From: Candidatus Thioglobus sp. MED-G25 | GTDB lineage: Bacteria; Pseudomonadota; Gammaproteobacteria; Arenicellales; UBA868 | DNA: 34,337 nucleotides | Assembly (NCBI GenBank): GCA_002456995.1 | Contig: NTKC01000018.1 | Location: forward strand, 1-34,337 | Direction: 5' to 3' | Part shown: one piece after another, positions 7,425 to 16,200 of the stretch | Position numbering within the stretch: the first letter of the stretch is position 1 | Layout: every line of letters starts with the position of its first letter | Position numbers and translations under genes: made by a program | Notes under the pieces: generated by a model | Told to the model about the DNA's origin: nothing | The model's input: only the letters and a program-made list of their open reading frames with translations | Database searches by the model: none

Positions 7425-7518
7425 GGACTGCCGCCAGACGGACCAGTCCAAATTAAGATATCTGAATTCACCGCGCCAAATACACCAATCCATCCTAAAA
7501 ATGCCGAGGTAGCGGCTC

Positions 7519-7534
7519 TGGCACGAAAATTGCT
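7519..7534 (+). promoter_or_regulatory. sigma-54 promoter of glnK-amtB
   Basis: TGGCAC-N5-TTGCT is a full match to the -24/-12 RpoN consensus. Initiation would be expected near 7544-7546, leaving a leader of about 60 bases to the glnK ATG. With the upstream NtrC site this is a classical nitrogen-limitation promoter, and it is intact although both genes behind it are broken. Confidence 0.88.
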
Positions 7535-7592
7535 TGAGGTATAGATGCGAACAAAAGCACATTCGGCGCCAGCAACACACTTAAGGCGTTAA

Positions 7593-7929
<337 letters not shown>

Positions 7930-7974
7930 GGCATTTACGGACTCAGTACAGAACTCACTATAGGAGAACTTTAG

Positions 7975-8272
7975 ATGGAAGATATTATCGACCTTCGATA
8001 TGCCCTGGACACTTTCTACTTCCTTGTCATGGGTGCATTTGTCATGTGGATGGCGGCTGGCCGTACCATTGGCCAACTCGGACATCAACTTGAATGCCCA
8101 GCTGATTGGAATTAGTGTGATATTCGGAGTTGTATTCCTGACCAGCGTCTTGACGTGGGGCGTGATTCGAACCTTGGCCGGTCTACGAGTGAGTGAAGAT
8201 GACGAGCACCACGGCGTGGATGTCAGTGAATGCGGCCTCGAAGCCTACCCCGAATTTACTGGTAACCGCTAA
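7975..8272 (+). pseudogene. amtB: ammonium transporter AmtB, large internal deletion
   Basis: The first 29 codons (MEDIIDLRYALDTFYFLVMGAFVMWMAAG) are the first helix of an Amt protein; this frame stops in TAG-free sequence at the TAG of 8113-8115 region after a short nonsense tail. From about 8063 another frame encodes the last helix and tail of Amt (NLNAQLIGI, LAGLRVSEDDEHHGVDVSECGLEAYPEF) to TAA 8270-8272. Amt proteins have about 400 or more residues, so roughly one kilobase containing helices 2-10, including the pore, is gone, and the join is out of frame. RBS AGGAG precedes the ATG. It lies 45 bases behind the broken glnK, the normal glnK-amtB order. No transport function is possible. Confidence 0.88.
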
Positions 8273-8296
8273 TCCAAGACCAGAGCTGTCTGTGAT

Positions 8297-8328
8297 CCAC
8301 TGGGCATTTCGAACGAAATGTTTGGTGG
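8297..8328 (+). terminator. hairpin between amtB remnant and surA
   Basis: The segments 8297-8311 and 8314-8328 can pair over about 15 positions when G-U pairs are allowed, with a perfect CATTTCG/CGAAATG core. The wobble pairs favour the forward-strand RNA, so it is probably the old glnK-amtB terminator. There is no T-run after it. It ends one base before the surA stop. Confidence 0.5.
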
Positions 8329-8329
8329 G

Positions 8330-9688
8330 TTACAGGTCATCCTGTGCGACACGATACTCAATGTAGGCTATATCTCGGATTTCGCCGAGCCATTCTTCAT
8401 ATTTCTCGTTGACCTTTCGCGTGCGAACCTGCTGCCGGGCGTGACTGCGTTTTATTCGACCACTCATATTCCTGGTCCGTCGCGCATCTAACTGTACGAG
8501 ATGAAAACCGGCACCAGTTTGAACCACTGTACTGATCTCACCCACTGCCAGTTCGCTCACGACCTTTTCAAATTCACCGTTGCTATCACCTGGACTCAAC
8601 CATCCGAGATCACCCCCCTTCGCACGGCTCTGTTGGTCCTGGGAATGGAGCTTAGCCATCTGTGAAAATGGGGCACCCGCAAGTATCCTCTGGCGGATAC
8701 GCTCGAGTCGCTGACGTATCTGGGCTTCTCCCGAAACCACGTTCGGTGCCAGAAGTATGTGTCGGACCCGAGACTGCTCGACCAAATTTACCTCCCCACC
8801 TCGGCGATTCAACAGCTGGAGAATGTGAAACCCACGTGGACTTCGGATCACGCTGGACACCATACCAACTTCAAGTTCAGACACGGCCTTAACAAACAGA
8901 GCGGGTAAATCAGCGTTCAGTCGCCATCCCAACCGACCACCTTCAGGTCCATCTGGACTGTCAGAGTAAAGTATTGCGGCATCGCTGAAGGGCAGACCAT
9001 CAGATATCTCGTCCTGAATTCCACGAATCCTGTTTTCTCTTATTGCGATGTCTTCTTCGATTGCGTCGGTCGGCACAGCTATCAAAATGTGGGCCAGATC
9101 GAGTTCTATTGGCCGCTTGGGTAGGGCATTGGGATTCTGGGTCAGAAACTCGTCGATTTCTTGATCCGTCACAGTAATTTGTCGGGCCACCTCCTGATTG
9201 ACCAGACGGCGGATGGCAATCTGGTCGCGGATATCCTCAACATATTCCTCAAAAGTCAGCCCGCCACGTTCGATTTCTATCTGCAGCTGCGTTAGAGAGA
9301 GTTGGTTGTTTCGCGCTATGTCATTGACCACAGTCATGACCGTGTCATCCGCGACATTAATGTTAAGGAATTCGATCCGCTGAATCTGAATCAGGTGCAC
9401 AATCATTGATTCAAGGAGGTTTGCCTTAAGGTCTGCTAACGGCGGTATTTCCTGGCCTTTAGCACGCAGTTCTCTCTGGGTTTGCACCACCTCCTGGCGC
9501 AGTTCGGATTCAGTAATAATGTCCTGGTTTACCACGGCAACAACACGGTCGATGCTGTCACTGCTCATTCCAAGATCAGACACGGCGACAAGCAAACACA
9601 GCACAATAACAACAAGCAGCTTTGGCTTGTCTTTCTGCGAAGGCAGCGCCAACTGCACGAATTCGACTCGTTTAAGCGATGTGGCCAT
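8330..9688 (-). CDS. surA: periplasmic chaperone / peptidyl-prolyl isomerase SurA
   Basis: Escorts outer-membrane beta-barrel proteins, including LptD, through the periplasm to the BAM complex. About 452 residues. Hydrophobic signal sequence (LLVVIVLCLLVAVSDLG) at residues 25-41, then the SurA_N chaperone domain starting DRVVAVVNQDIITESEL, and two parvulin domains: first ELDLAHILIA, second SRVRHILLAPNVVSGEAQ with GGDLGWLSPG. The C-terminal helix ends the fold as usual. ATG at 9688 is preferred over the in-frame TTG at 9703; it lies four bases after the lptD stop. The usual downstream partners pdxA and ksgA are not here: surA is the last gene and faces the amtB remnant. Confidence 0.93.
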   Translation of the reverse strand: MATSLKRVEFVQLALPSQKDKPKLLVVIVLCLLVAVSDLGMSSDSIDRVVAVVNQDIITESELRQEVVQTQRELRAKGQEIPPLADLKANLLESMIVHLIQIQRIEFLNINVADDTVMTVVNDIARNNQLSLTQLQIEIERGGLTFEEYVEDIRDQIAIRRLVNQEVARQITVTDQEIDEFLTQNPNALPKRPIELDLAHILIAVPTDAIEEDIAIRENRIRGIQDEISDGLPFSDAAILYSDSPDGPEGGRLGWRLNADLPALFVKAVSELEVGMVSSVIRSPRGFHILQLLNRRGGEVNLVEQSRVRHILLAPNVVSGEAQIRQRLERIRQRILAGAPFSQMAKLHSQDQQSRAKGGDLGWLSPGDSNGEFEKVVSELAVGEISTVVQTGAGFHLVQLDARRTRNMSGRIKRSHARQQVRTRKVNEKYEEWLGEIRDIAYIEYRVAQDDL

Positions 9689-9692
9689 CGGT

Positions 9693-12320
9693 TTATAATG
9701 CAAGCGCGGAGGTGGAGAATCCTCTACTCAATCCCAGCACCTCACCTGAAGAAATCGTGCCCAGCCCTTTGAGTCTGAGTGTGAACATAATGCGACTACC
9801 GCCACTTTCTTCTGAATCATCCTCCACAATAGGGCGGTCTTCTAACTCCACCCGTATCGCCCAGCAACAGGCGTCATAACCCAGGCTGATTCGGGTATAT
9901 TGTCCGTCGTCTTCACTCTCTCCGAACAACCCGCCTGCCCCCAACTGCCAGCGGGGTGCCAACGGCCAATTCAGTCCAACTTCTACGTTGCGGTTGTCAT
10001 CCCCCCCACTCTGATAATTAAAATTGACCTGCTTCCGTGACCCCGGGGTATACGCCGAACCCACGCGCCATTCCTCGATCTCACTGTCGTCCCAGTTCCA
10101 GCTGGCGAAGCCGCTCGCGTTCCACTGTTGTGTGATATTGAAATCGAGCTCCCCAAGCAGCGGTGAGTAACTGCTCGTTGCCGACGCATCACCCGTATTC
10201 AGGGTCACCTCTCGATCTGCGAGATAAACCTGCTGTGCCAGGGTCCACTTCATCATACGGTCCCCAGATTCACTAGCATAGGTATCGCTTTCCAGCCCAA
10301 GAGTGAAGCCCTGAAAATTCTGAATCCGGTCTGCCCCCCAGAACCCGTCGCTCAGATAGGCATCGGCAATATTGTTAAAACCTACCGATCCGCTATCAAA
10401 CACGGGTAGGTTGGACTGGTCCTTATAGGGCACATAGTGATAAGCCAGCCGAGGAACCAGTGTCTGAACATAGTCGACACCCCCCCAATTAATATCCCGC
10501 TCAAGGAATAGTTCGGATGCCACTTCGAACAAGAAGATGCTTCTAGTTGGGCTTGACGGCTTTCCAATCGGTTGCCCAGACACACTGTAGGCCGTATAGG
10601 CATGGGTCAGCTTCGGTGTGATAGCACCGTACTGCCGCTCCATGCGAAGCGAAACAGCCGGCTGAATGTCCAGGCGCAGACCTTCAGTCTTATCATTGGA
10701 ACCATGATAGAAATTCACCAGTTCCGAATCCACTTCTGGCCGTAAGCTAAAATGTGTGCTGTCATCGCGCAGATAATTATCACTCCGGTCTTCCGCGCTG
10801 AGATCGTAGGACTTGTCCCATGTCACCTTGAGACCAGGTAATCTCGCATAAGGCTCTTCGTCGTCAGTCAACTCAGCATCAACACTCTGGTAGGCCGACA
10901 AATCAAGATTAGCCCGCAGGTTTTCCTCTTCAACGAAAATATCGTACGGATCCACTTCCAGATTGACCGTCTGCGGAATATGCGACGCACTGCTGACCTG
11001 AAGATTGTCTGCTAAATCATCCAAGTACGATGTGTCAGACACATAGCCCAAATCAACATCCAGTATAAAATCGGTATCCCAGCGTTGGGTGTTCAGGTGA
11101 TGGTCATAACTCCAGCCATAGCGGCTGCTGCCATATTTGCGATCCTCGGGCAGGTATTCAGCACGCAGTACACCGCTGTAATCACCGCCAGCAGTTGTGC
11201 CGAGGTAGCGGTACTCTCCCGCAGTCTGCACACCGCGGTTGGCCATCACGCGCCACTCGAAAGTCGCATCCTGGTCGGGTGTGATGTTCCAGTAAAAAGG
11301 TAGTCGGAAGTTGAATCCCCAGTCCTGCCCGTAGCCCAACGTCGGAAAAAGAAAACCGGTTTTCCGCTCGTCGGTCAATGGAAAACTGACTGTAGGGAAA
11401 TACAAGATTGGTACATCAAAAAAACGTACTTTCAGGTGCTTGCCAATACCAATCCCGGTTGCATGGTCGAGAATTATCTCACTTGCTTCCATCAGTACCG
11501 TATCGTCACCCGCCACACAACTAGAATACACAACGTTTTCCAAACGCTCGCGATCGTGTCCCTCGAAATAGAGCGAGTCGGCTCGGCCCCGGGAACGTGC
11601 CGTTACTTGGACTCGCTCTTGTGCATCCGACCCCGTATCGGGCTGAGCTGACGTCCAATCCTCCTTACCGACGCTGATCACCTCGCCACTGGGGAGGGTG
11701 ATCACATCCGGTGGGGTATAAGATCGTGGCCCTTTCACACTTCCAATCCGACCGGCAACCGCGTAGGTGAATCCAGAAGTGTCATGGGTGACGCCATCGG
11801 GATCAACCACTTTGCCTTTGGCGATCACGCCGCGTCTGGCGATCTGAAACTGAACATTATCAGCGCGACCAATTCGCGTCTCGAGTTGCAGTTCCAAAGA
11901 ATCAACCACCAGTCGGTCTCCCTCGTGGGTCTGCACCACTGCTTCACCGGTTTCGAGGGTAAACATATTCTTGTCAAAAACGATGTTCTCGGCATAAATC
12001 GACTGTGCGCCCTGTGTCACCGAAACCCCACCGGTCAATATCAGCACATGCGGTTCGGGCATATCGATCTGGTCGGACTCGAACTCCACCTGGAGACTGG
12101 TTGGATCGCGACCAACATAGGGCAGTACAGCGGGTGGTAGCCAGATCACATCAACCGGGCAGATAGCCTCGTCAGCGAACGACACCAACAAATCCGCTCT
12201 TGTGGTCAGTGATGCCAGCAGTAAAAAGGCCACAGTAACGACCTGTAATCCCGTTCGTGGAACACAACATTTAAATCGTCTTCTGTGATGTGATTCCATA
12301 GGTTTGAGCTGCCTGGACAT
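9693..12320 (-). CDS. lptD: LPS-assembly outer membrane protein LptD
   Basis: Beta-barrel that with LptE inserts lipopolysaccharide into the outer leaflet. About 875 residues from ATG 12320, which has GAGG nine bases upstream; the longer frame begins with TTG at 12362 and an unlikely leader. Signal peptide VVTVAFLLLASLTTRA, then the periplasmic OstA/jelly-roll part (LILTGGVSVTQGAQSIYAENIVFDK) and a C-terminal barrel from about residue 310 (FPTLGYGQDWGFNFRLPFYWNITP). The four cysteines that form the maturation disulfides are visible: one after the signal (EAIC), one in YSSCVAG, and the Cys-Cys pair in YDACCWAI. Followed by surA with four bases between, the standard pairing. Confidence 0.94.
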   Translation of the reverse strand: MSRQLKPMESHHRRRFKCCVPRTGLQVVTVAFLLLASLTTRADLLVSFADEAICPVDVIWLPPAVLPYVGRDPTSLQVEFESDQIDMPEPHVLILTGGVSVTQGAQSIYAENIVFDKNMFTLETGEAVVQTHEGDRLVVDSLELQLETRIGRADNVQFQIARRGVIAKGKVVDPDGVTHDTSGFTYAVAGRIGSVKGPRSYTPPDVITLPSGEVISVGKEDWTSAQPDTGSDAQERVQVTARSRGRADSLYFEGHDRERLENVVYSSCVAGDDTVLMEASEIILDHATGIGIGKHLKVRFFDVPILYFPTVSFPLTDERKTGFLFPTLGYGQDWGFNFRLPFYWNITPDQDATFEWRVMANRGVQTAGEYRYLGTTAGGDYSGVLRAEYLPEDRKYGSSRYGWSYDHHLNTQRWDTDFILDVDLGYVSDTSYLDDLADNLQVSSASHIPQTVNLEVDPYDIFVEEENLRANLDLSAYQSVDAELTDDEEPYARLPGLKVTWDKSYDLSAEDRSDNYLRDDSTHFSLRPEVDSELVNFYHGSNDKTEGLRLDIQPAVSLRMERQYGAITPKLTHAYTAYSVSGQPIGKPSSPTRSIFLFEVASELFLERDINWGGVDYVQTLVPRLAYHYVPYKDQSNLPVFDSGSVGFNNIADAYLSDGFWGADRIQNFQGFTLGLESDTYASESGDRMMKWTLAQQVYLADREVTLNTGDASATSSYSPLLGELDFNITQQWNASGFASWNWDDSEIEEWRVGSAYTPGSRKQVNFNYQSGGDDNRNVEVGLNWPLAPRWQLGAGGLFGESEDDGQYTRISLGYDACCWAIRVELEDRPIVEDDSEESGGSRIMFTLRLKGLGTISSGEVLGLSRGFSTSALAL

Positions 12321-12442
12321 CCGATTTAACCTCGCACGAAACACCTTAGCCTTGTGAAGCAATCAATGCCTCTACGTGCGTTATTATAGGGAACACCTGG
12401 ATCAGACCGAAATCACATGCTTTCTGAGTAGCAGGCTACCCG

Positions 12443-13144
12443 ATGCCCTGGAAATACCCTCATGCAATGATTCTGGCTGCAGGTCGCGGAGAACGTCTCA
12501 GACCGCTTACTGATCACCTACCCAAGCCGCTGATCAAGATCGGTGACCGCTGCCTGATCGAGCATCATCTAGTCGCCCTGGCTCAGGCTGGAGTCGATCA
12601 AGTGGTGATCAACCTCGCCCACCTCGGTGACATGATTGAATCTCATATCGGAGATGGAACACGCTACGGGTTGTCAGTGGTCTATTCTCACGAGCCCGAA
12701 GGCGCCCTGGACACCGGTGGTGGGATACGACAAGCGCTAAGGCTGATCACAGCCGATCCTTTCGTTGTTCTTAACGGTGACATCTGGACCGATCTGCAGC
12801 TTGACTCACTTCCTGACGGCATCGACGGCCAAGGGCATTTACTACTAGTCGACAACCCTGCCCACAATCCAGTGGGAGACTTTCACCTATTCGGACAAAA
12901 AGTACTGAATCAGTCGGTGGGCAACTCGGTAAGCCTGACATTTTCAGGCATCGGTATCTATCGTCACAGCCTGTTTGATGACAGCCCCCAAGGCCGGTTT
13001 CCACTCGCAGACCTTTTAAGACAGGCCGCAGACGGGAATCAGCTGTCGGGCCAATATTTTCCCGGCAAGTGGATAGATGTGGGTACAGCTGATCGATTGT
13101 CTGAAGCTAGGCGGCTCGCCATCCGACAAAATTACTCACGTTGA
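12443..13144 (+). CDS. murU: N-acetylmuramate alpha-1-phosphate uridylyltransferase MurU
   Basis: Sugar nucleotidyltransferase of 233 residues. N-terminal MILAAGRGERLRPLTDHLPKPLI is the nucleotide-binding signature, DTGGGIRQAL and VVLNGDIWTD (metal-binding Asp) follow, and the compact length matches MurU rather than larger glucose-1-phosphate enzymes. MurU makes UDP-MurNAc from recycled MurNAc-1-phosphate, feeding peptidoglycan precursors past the fosfomycin-sensitive MurA/MurB steps. In Pseudomonas the kinase gene amgK precedes murU next to lptD; here murU follows lptD divergently with no amgK. Start ATG is the first Met before the motif by eight residues. Identity is fairly sure, though related mannose-1-phosphate enzymes share the fold. 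Confidence 0.82.
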   Translation: MPWKYPHAMILAAGRGERLRPLTDHLPKPLIKIGDRCLIEHHLVALAQAGVDQVVINLAHLGDMIESHIGDGTRYGLSVVYSHEPEGALDTGGGIRQALRLITADPFVVLNGDIWTDLQLDSLPDGIDGQGHLLLVDNPAHNPVGDFHLFGQKVLNQSVGNSVSLTFSGIGIYRHSLFDDSPQGRFPLADLLRQAADGNQLSGQYFPGKWIDVGTADRLSEARRLAIRQNYSR

Positions 13145-13214
13145 CTCGCCTTACCGCATGACGGACAGATGGAGTTCAGCTGGATCCGCAGTCGCTTTAT
13201 CAAATCCACTTTAC

Positions 13215-13874
13215 CTAATCCTTTTTCATTGATGGGCCTGCAACTGTGGAACCATAACCAAGACTCGACACAAACAGATCAGTCAGCTCGTCCTGAATGA
13301 TTGAGAGCGGAACAGAAATACCATATGACTTAAGCTGGGTTACCGCGAGATCCTGATAACCACATGGATCGATGAAGCCGAAGGGCGATAGGTCCATATC
13401 TACATTGAGGCTCAAACCATGGTATGTGCATCCATTTCGGATTCTAAGACCCAAAGCAGCAATTTTTTTACCATCGATATAAACACCCGGTGCACCAGGC
13501 CGAATATCGCCGCTCAGTTCATGATTAGCCAGCAGTTGAACAATCACCTGCTCAACTCGAGCGACCAATCCCCTAACACCCAGACCACATCGTCGCAGGT
13601 CAAGCAACAGATATGCAATCAGTTGGCCAGGACCGTGGTAGGTTATCTGCCCACCACGGTCACTATCAACCAGTTCCAGATCCCGACCTTCGCCCCGGGG
13701 TAAATCATGACAACTCACTCCGCGCGTATAAACTGCGGGGTGCTGTACATACCAGATTTGATCAGCTGTGCCTTGAGTACGCATCTGGGTAAACCGCTGC
13801 ATGTCGTTGAGCACAGAGTGATACGGCTTCAATCCAAAATCACGAACAACAATAAAGTCCATGGGCTTTTCCAT
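13215..13874 (-). CDS. lipB: octanoyl-[acyl-carrier-protein] protein N-octanoyltransferase LipB
   Basis: Transfers octanoate from acyl carrier protein to lipoyl domains, the first step of lipoate synthesis. About 219 residues. Family blocks are present: IWYVQHPAVYTRG, DRGGQITYHGPGQLIAYLL, APGVYIDGKKIAALGLRI with the catalytic Lys, and DPCGYQDL with the catalytic Cys. The start may be ATG 13874, the GTG 13877 before it, or ATG 13862. It ends the reverse-strand wall cluster, just after ybeD, as in E. coli; the usual downstream lipA is absent and murU converges instead. Confidence 0.94.
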   Translation of the reverse strand: MEKPMDFIVVRDFGLKPYHSVLNDMQRFTQMRTQGTADQIWYVQHPAVYTRGVSCHDLPRGEGRDLELVDSDRGGQITYHGPGQLIAYLLLDLRRCGLGVRGLVARVEQVIVQLLANHELSGDIRPGAPGVYIDGKKIAALGLRIRNGCTYHGLSLNVDMDLSPFGFIDPCGYQDLAVTQLKSYGISVPLSIIQDELTDLFVSSLGYGSTVAGPSMKKD

Positions 13875-13897
13875 CACCTGAAAAGTACCCGGCTCAG

Positions 13898-14188
13898 TTA
13901 GAGGGTGACCAACACATCCACTTCGCTGTGTAGGTCCAGATAGATTGAATCAAGTTGCTCACGACTGATAGCGTCAATAGTGCATGTCACCGATACGTAA
14001 CGACCTCCAGTGCTTTCCCGAGCAACCGTCTGGACAATGGGAACACCACCTAGGTGTCGGCCAACAATGTTGTGAACTCGTGTTTCAAACAACGCATCAC
14101 ATCGACCCATGGCCTTGATCTCATACCGGCAGGGAAATTCCAGCAGATCCAGCCCTTGGCCGACATGATCGGCATGTCGATCTCCCAT
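13898..14188 (-). CDS. ybeD: YbeD/DUF493 family protein
   Basis: 96 residues of the small ferredoxin-like (ACT-like) DUF493 family. The typical core LLEFPCRYEIKAMGR is present, followed by strands ending YLDLHSEVDVLVTL. The N-terminus is about a dozen residues longer than E. coli YbeD. The ATG immediately follows the dacA stop codon and the stop is about 23 bases before lipB, preserving the dacA-ybeD-lipB order. Its molecular role is not established; a regulatory link to lipoate or wall synthesis is only suggested by this conserved position. Confidence 0.85.
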   Translation of the reverse strand: MGDRHADHVGQGLDLLEFPCRYEIKAMGRCDALFETRVHNIVGRHLGGVPIVQTVARESTGGRYVSVTCTIDAISREQLDSIYLDLHSEVDVLVTL

Positions 14189-15364
14189 TCAGCGAAACCA
14201 GAGTCGAAGTGAGTCGGTCACTCCACCAATCCAGGATGCAGAAGGCGCTGGACTGAGCGCGACCAACTGCCGGGTAACCAGGACGGCACCGTTAAGCAGT
14301 ACTGTCAGTGTACCAACTTCCTGTCCAATCTCTAACGGCGCAACCAAAGACTCTGACAACCGGACCTTTGCTTCTAGTGATGTTCCTGAATCTTTGGACA
14401 ATAGAAGATCGATACCCTGACTAATTCCCACAGGGATAGACTCAACGGTGCTCTTTAATACATCGGCCCGAAAAATCGGCGCCTGATTTCCATATAGGTG
14501 ATGAAATTCATAGGCAGCAAAACCGTATTTCAACAACGAATAAACAGAATTAGCTCGACTGCGCTCATCGTCGGCGCCGATCACCGAGGCGATCAATCGC
14601 ATGTTGTTCCGCTCAGCGGAGCCCACCAGACAGTACCCGGCAGACTTTGTGTGGCCCGTCTTAACGCCGTCTATCGTGTCATCACGGGCCAACAGCGGAT
14701 TGCGGTTCTTCTGCGTTATGTCATTCCAGGTAAATTCCGGAATGGCATAGAGACCGTAGTGCTCGGGCTGCTCCTGAATGATCGTACGTGTGATTTCACT
14801 AATATCGTAAGCCGTACTAAAGTGGTCAGGATGGGGAAGCCCGGTCGAATTAGCGAAATGAGTGTTCTTCAAACCCATCTTCACAGCTGCCTGATTCATC
14901 AAGTCCGCGAATCCCGCTTCACTCCCGGCAACATGCTCGGCAAGGGCGACTGCCGCATCATTTCCGGACTGGACGATCAGCCCCAACAACAAGTCCTCGA
15001 CCCTGACGCGATCACCCGGTTCGATAAACATCCGGGATCCTACTGTTTTCCATGCCCTCTCGCTGACAGTGACCTCTTCATCCAGCCCAAGGATACCCCT
15101 CTGGATCTCCTGAAATACCACGTAAGCTGTCATCAGCTTACTCAGACTTGCGGGCTCAACCCGTTTGTTTTGATTCTCAGAGGCAATGACTGTTCCTGTT
15201 CTAGAATCCATGAGCAGCCAGGATGACACTTTAAGACTGGGCGGCGGTATGGGAGAACGGGCATTCTCCGCGAGACCGGATTCATAAGCAGGCAACACTG
15301 TCGGAACAAACAGAAGCACAATAAGCGGGATCAGAAAATAAATCGAGCGTAATCTATAACCCAT
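14189..15364 (-). CDS. dacA: D-alanyl-D-alanine carboxypeptidase (PBP5/6 type)
   Basis: Removes the terminal D-Ala from peptidoglycan pentapeptides in the periplasm, limiting cross-linking. 391 residues: signal sequence (IYFLIPLIVLLFVPTVLPA), the penicillin-binding motifs SLSK with nucleophile Ser73, SGN at 133-135 and KTG at 235-237, then the C-terminal PBP5 beta domain and an amphipathic tail (SWIGGVTDSLRLWFR) that anchors to the inner membrane. GAGG lies before the ATG. It sits between rlpA and ybeD in the expected order. Both dacA and dacC names are used for this family. Confidence 0.94.
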   Translation of the reverse strand: MGYRLRSIYFLIPLIVLLFVPTVLPAYESGLAENARSPIPPPSLKVSSWLLMDSRTGTVIASENQNKRVEPASLSKLMTAYVVFQEIQRGILGLDEEVTVSERAWKTVGSRMFIEPGDRVRVEDLLLGLIVQSGNDAAVALAEHVAGSEAGFADLMNQAAVKMGLKNTHFANSTGLPHPDHFSTAYDISEITRTIIQEQPEHYGLYAIPEFTWNDITQKNRNPLLARDDTIDGVKTGHTKSAGYCLVGSAERNNMRLIASVIGADDERSRANSVYSLLKYGFAAYEFHHLYGNQAPIFRADVLKSTVESIPVGISQGIDLLLSKDSGTSLEAKVRLSESLVAPLEIGQEVGTLTVLLNGAVLVTRQLVALSPAPSASWIGGVTDSLRLWFR

Positions 15365-15375
15365 GATGTACCTCG

Positions 15376-16194
15376 TCAGTTGTTCTCAACAATATGTGGT
15401 TCAACACCCGTAATACGGGTAATTTGGTCAATTATCTCACCCAACTTCAAGTCAGATTCCAAAGGACCCACCCAAACTCGATAATACAGCGTGTTATCGA
15501 TGCGCGTGGGAGAAACGCTCACTCGAGCGATACCCTGGTGAGTGAGTCTTTCACGCAGAGTATGCGCATTTCCTATAAGCCTAAAACTGGCGGCTTGAGC
15601 GTACACCAGTCTGTTATTGCGCTGAGTTATAGAAACATTGGCAACTGGAGCAGATGCTGAATGATCTTTTATCGCGGTTACCTCTACACGGGCTGTACCG
15701 GATGTCGTCACACCCAGTTTGCGCGCAGCCATATATGACAGATCAATCAAGCGCCCCCCCAGAAACGGGCCTCGATCATTAACCCGCAGAACCACCTTGA
15801 CCCCATTATCGAGATTCTTCACCTGTACATAAGTCGGCAGTGGCAGCGTTTTATGTGCAGCCGTCATCGCATACATATCATAGGTTTCACCACTGGACGT
15901 TCGGCGACCGTGAAACTTTTTGCCATACCAGGAAGCTATGCCTTTTACTTGGTAACCTTGTGCACTCTTCATCGGCACATACCGCACACCAAACACTCGA
16001 TAGGGCGCATTTCCGGTTTTACTCAATGGCTCTATCCTAGGAACTGCATCTGGCACAGAAGAAGGATCGGGTCCAGCGTAGGCCGGTGGTCCATCATCTT
16101 CAAAATATGCGCCACCGCGGGGCTTGTCACCCCAGAAACTGCAGCCAGTCAAACAAAGGGCAATCATCACCACCAGAGAAAGCCGTAATACCAC
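15376..16194 (-). CDS. rlpA: septal ring lytic transglycosylase lipoprotein RlpA
   Basis: Outer-membrane lipoprotein that cleaves peptidoglycan strands free of stem peptides during daughter-cell separation. 272 residues. Lipobox LTGC with Cys18; proline-rich linker; double-psi beta-barrel at about residues 83-170 with GIASWYG, TSSGETYD and VNDRGPF (catalytic Glu and Asp region); C-terminal SPOR domain at about 195-272 (YAQAASF, RVWVGPL) that targets denuded glycan at the septum. GTG start with AAGGA upstream. It follows mltB by six bases. Confidence 0.93.
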   Translation of the reverse strand: MVLRLSLVVMIALCLTGCSFWGDKPRGGAYFEDDGPPAYAGPDPSSVPDAVPRIEPLSKTGNAPYRVFGVRYVPMKSAQGYQVKGIASWYGKKFHGRRTSSGETYDMYAMTAAHKTLPLPTYVQVKNLDNGVKVVLRVNDRGPFLGGRLIDLSYMAARKLGVTTSGTARVEVTAIKDHSASAPVANVSITQRNNRLVYAQAASFRLIGNAHTLRERLTHQGIARVSVSPTRIDNTLYYRVWVGPLESDLKLGEIIDQITRITGVEPHIVENN

Positions 16195-16200
16195 CGAAAG

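Noticed and set aside
8000-8272. A free-standing 90-codon membrane protein gene
   Set aside because: Its C-terminal part is plainly the end of an ammonium transporter, and its first part overlaps the amtB N-terminus in another frame; it is the tail of the broken gene.
14498-15226. Forward open frame of 242 codons
   Set aside because: It is the antisense shadow of dacA, which carries all three penicillin-binding motifs.
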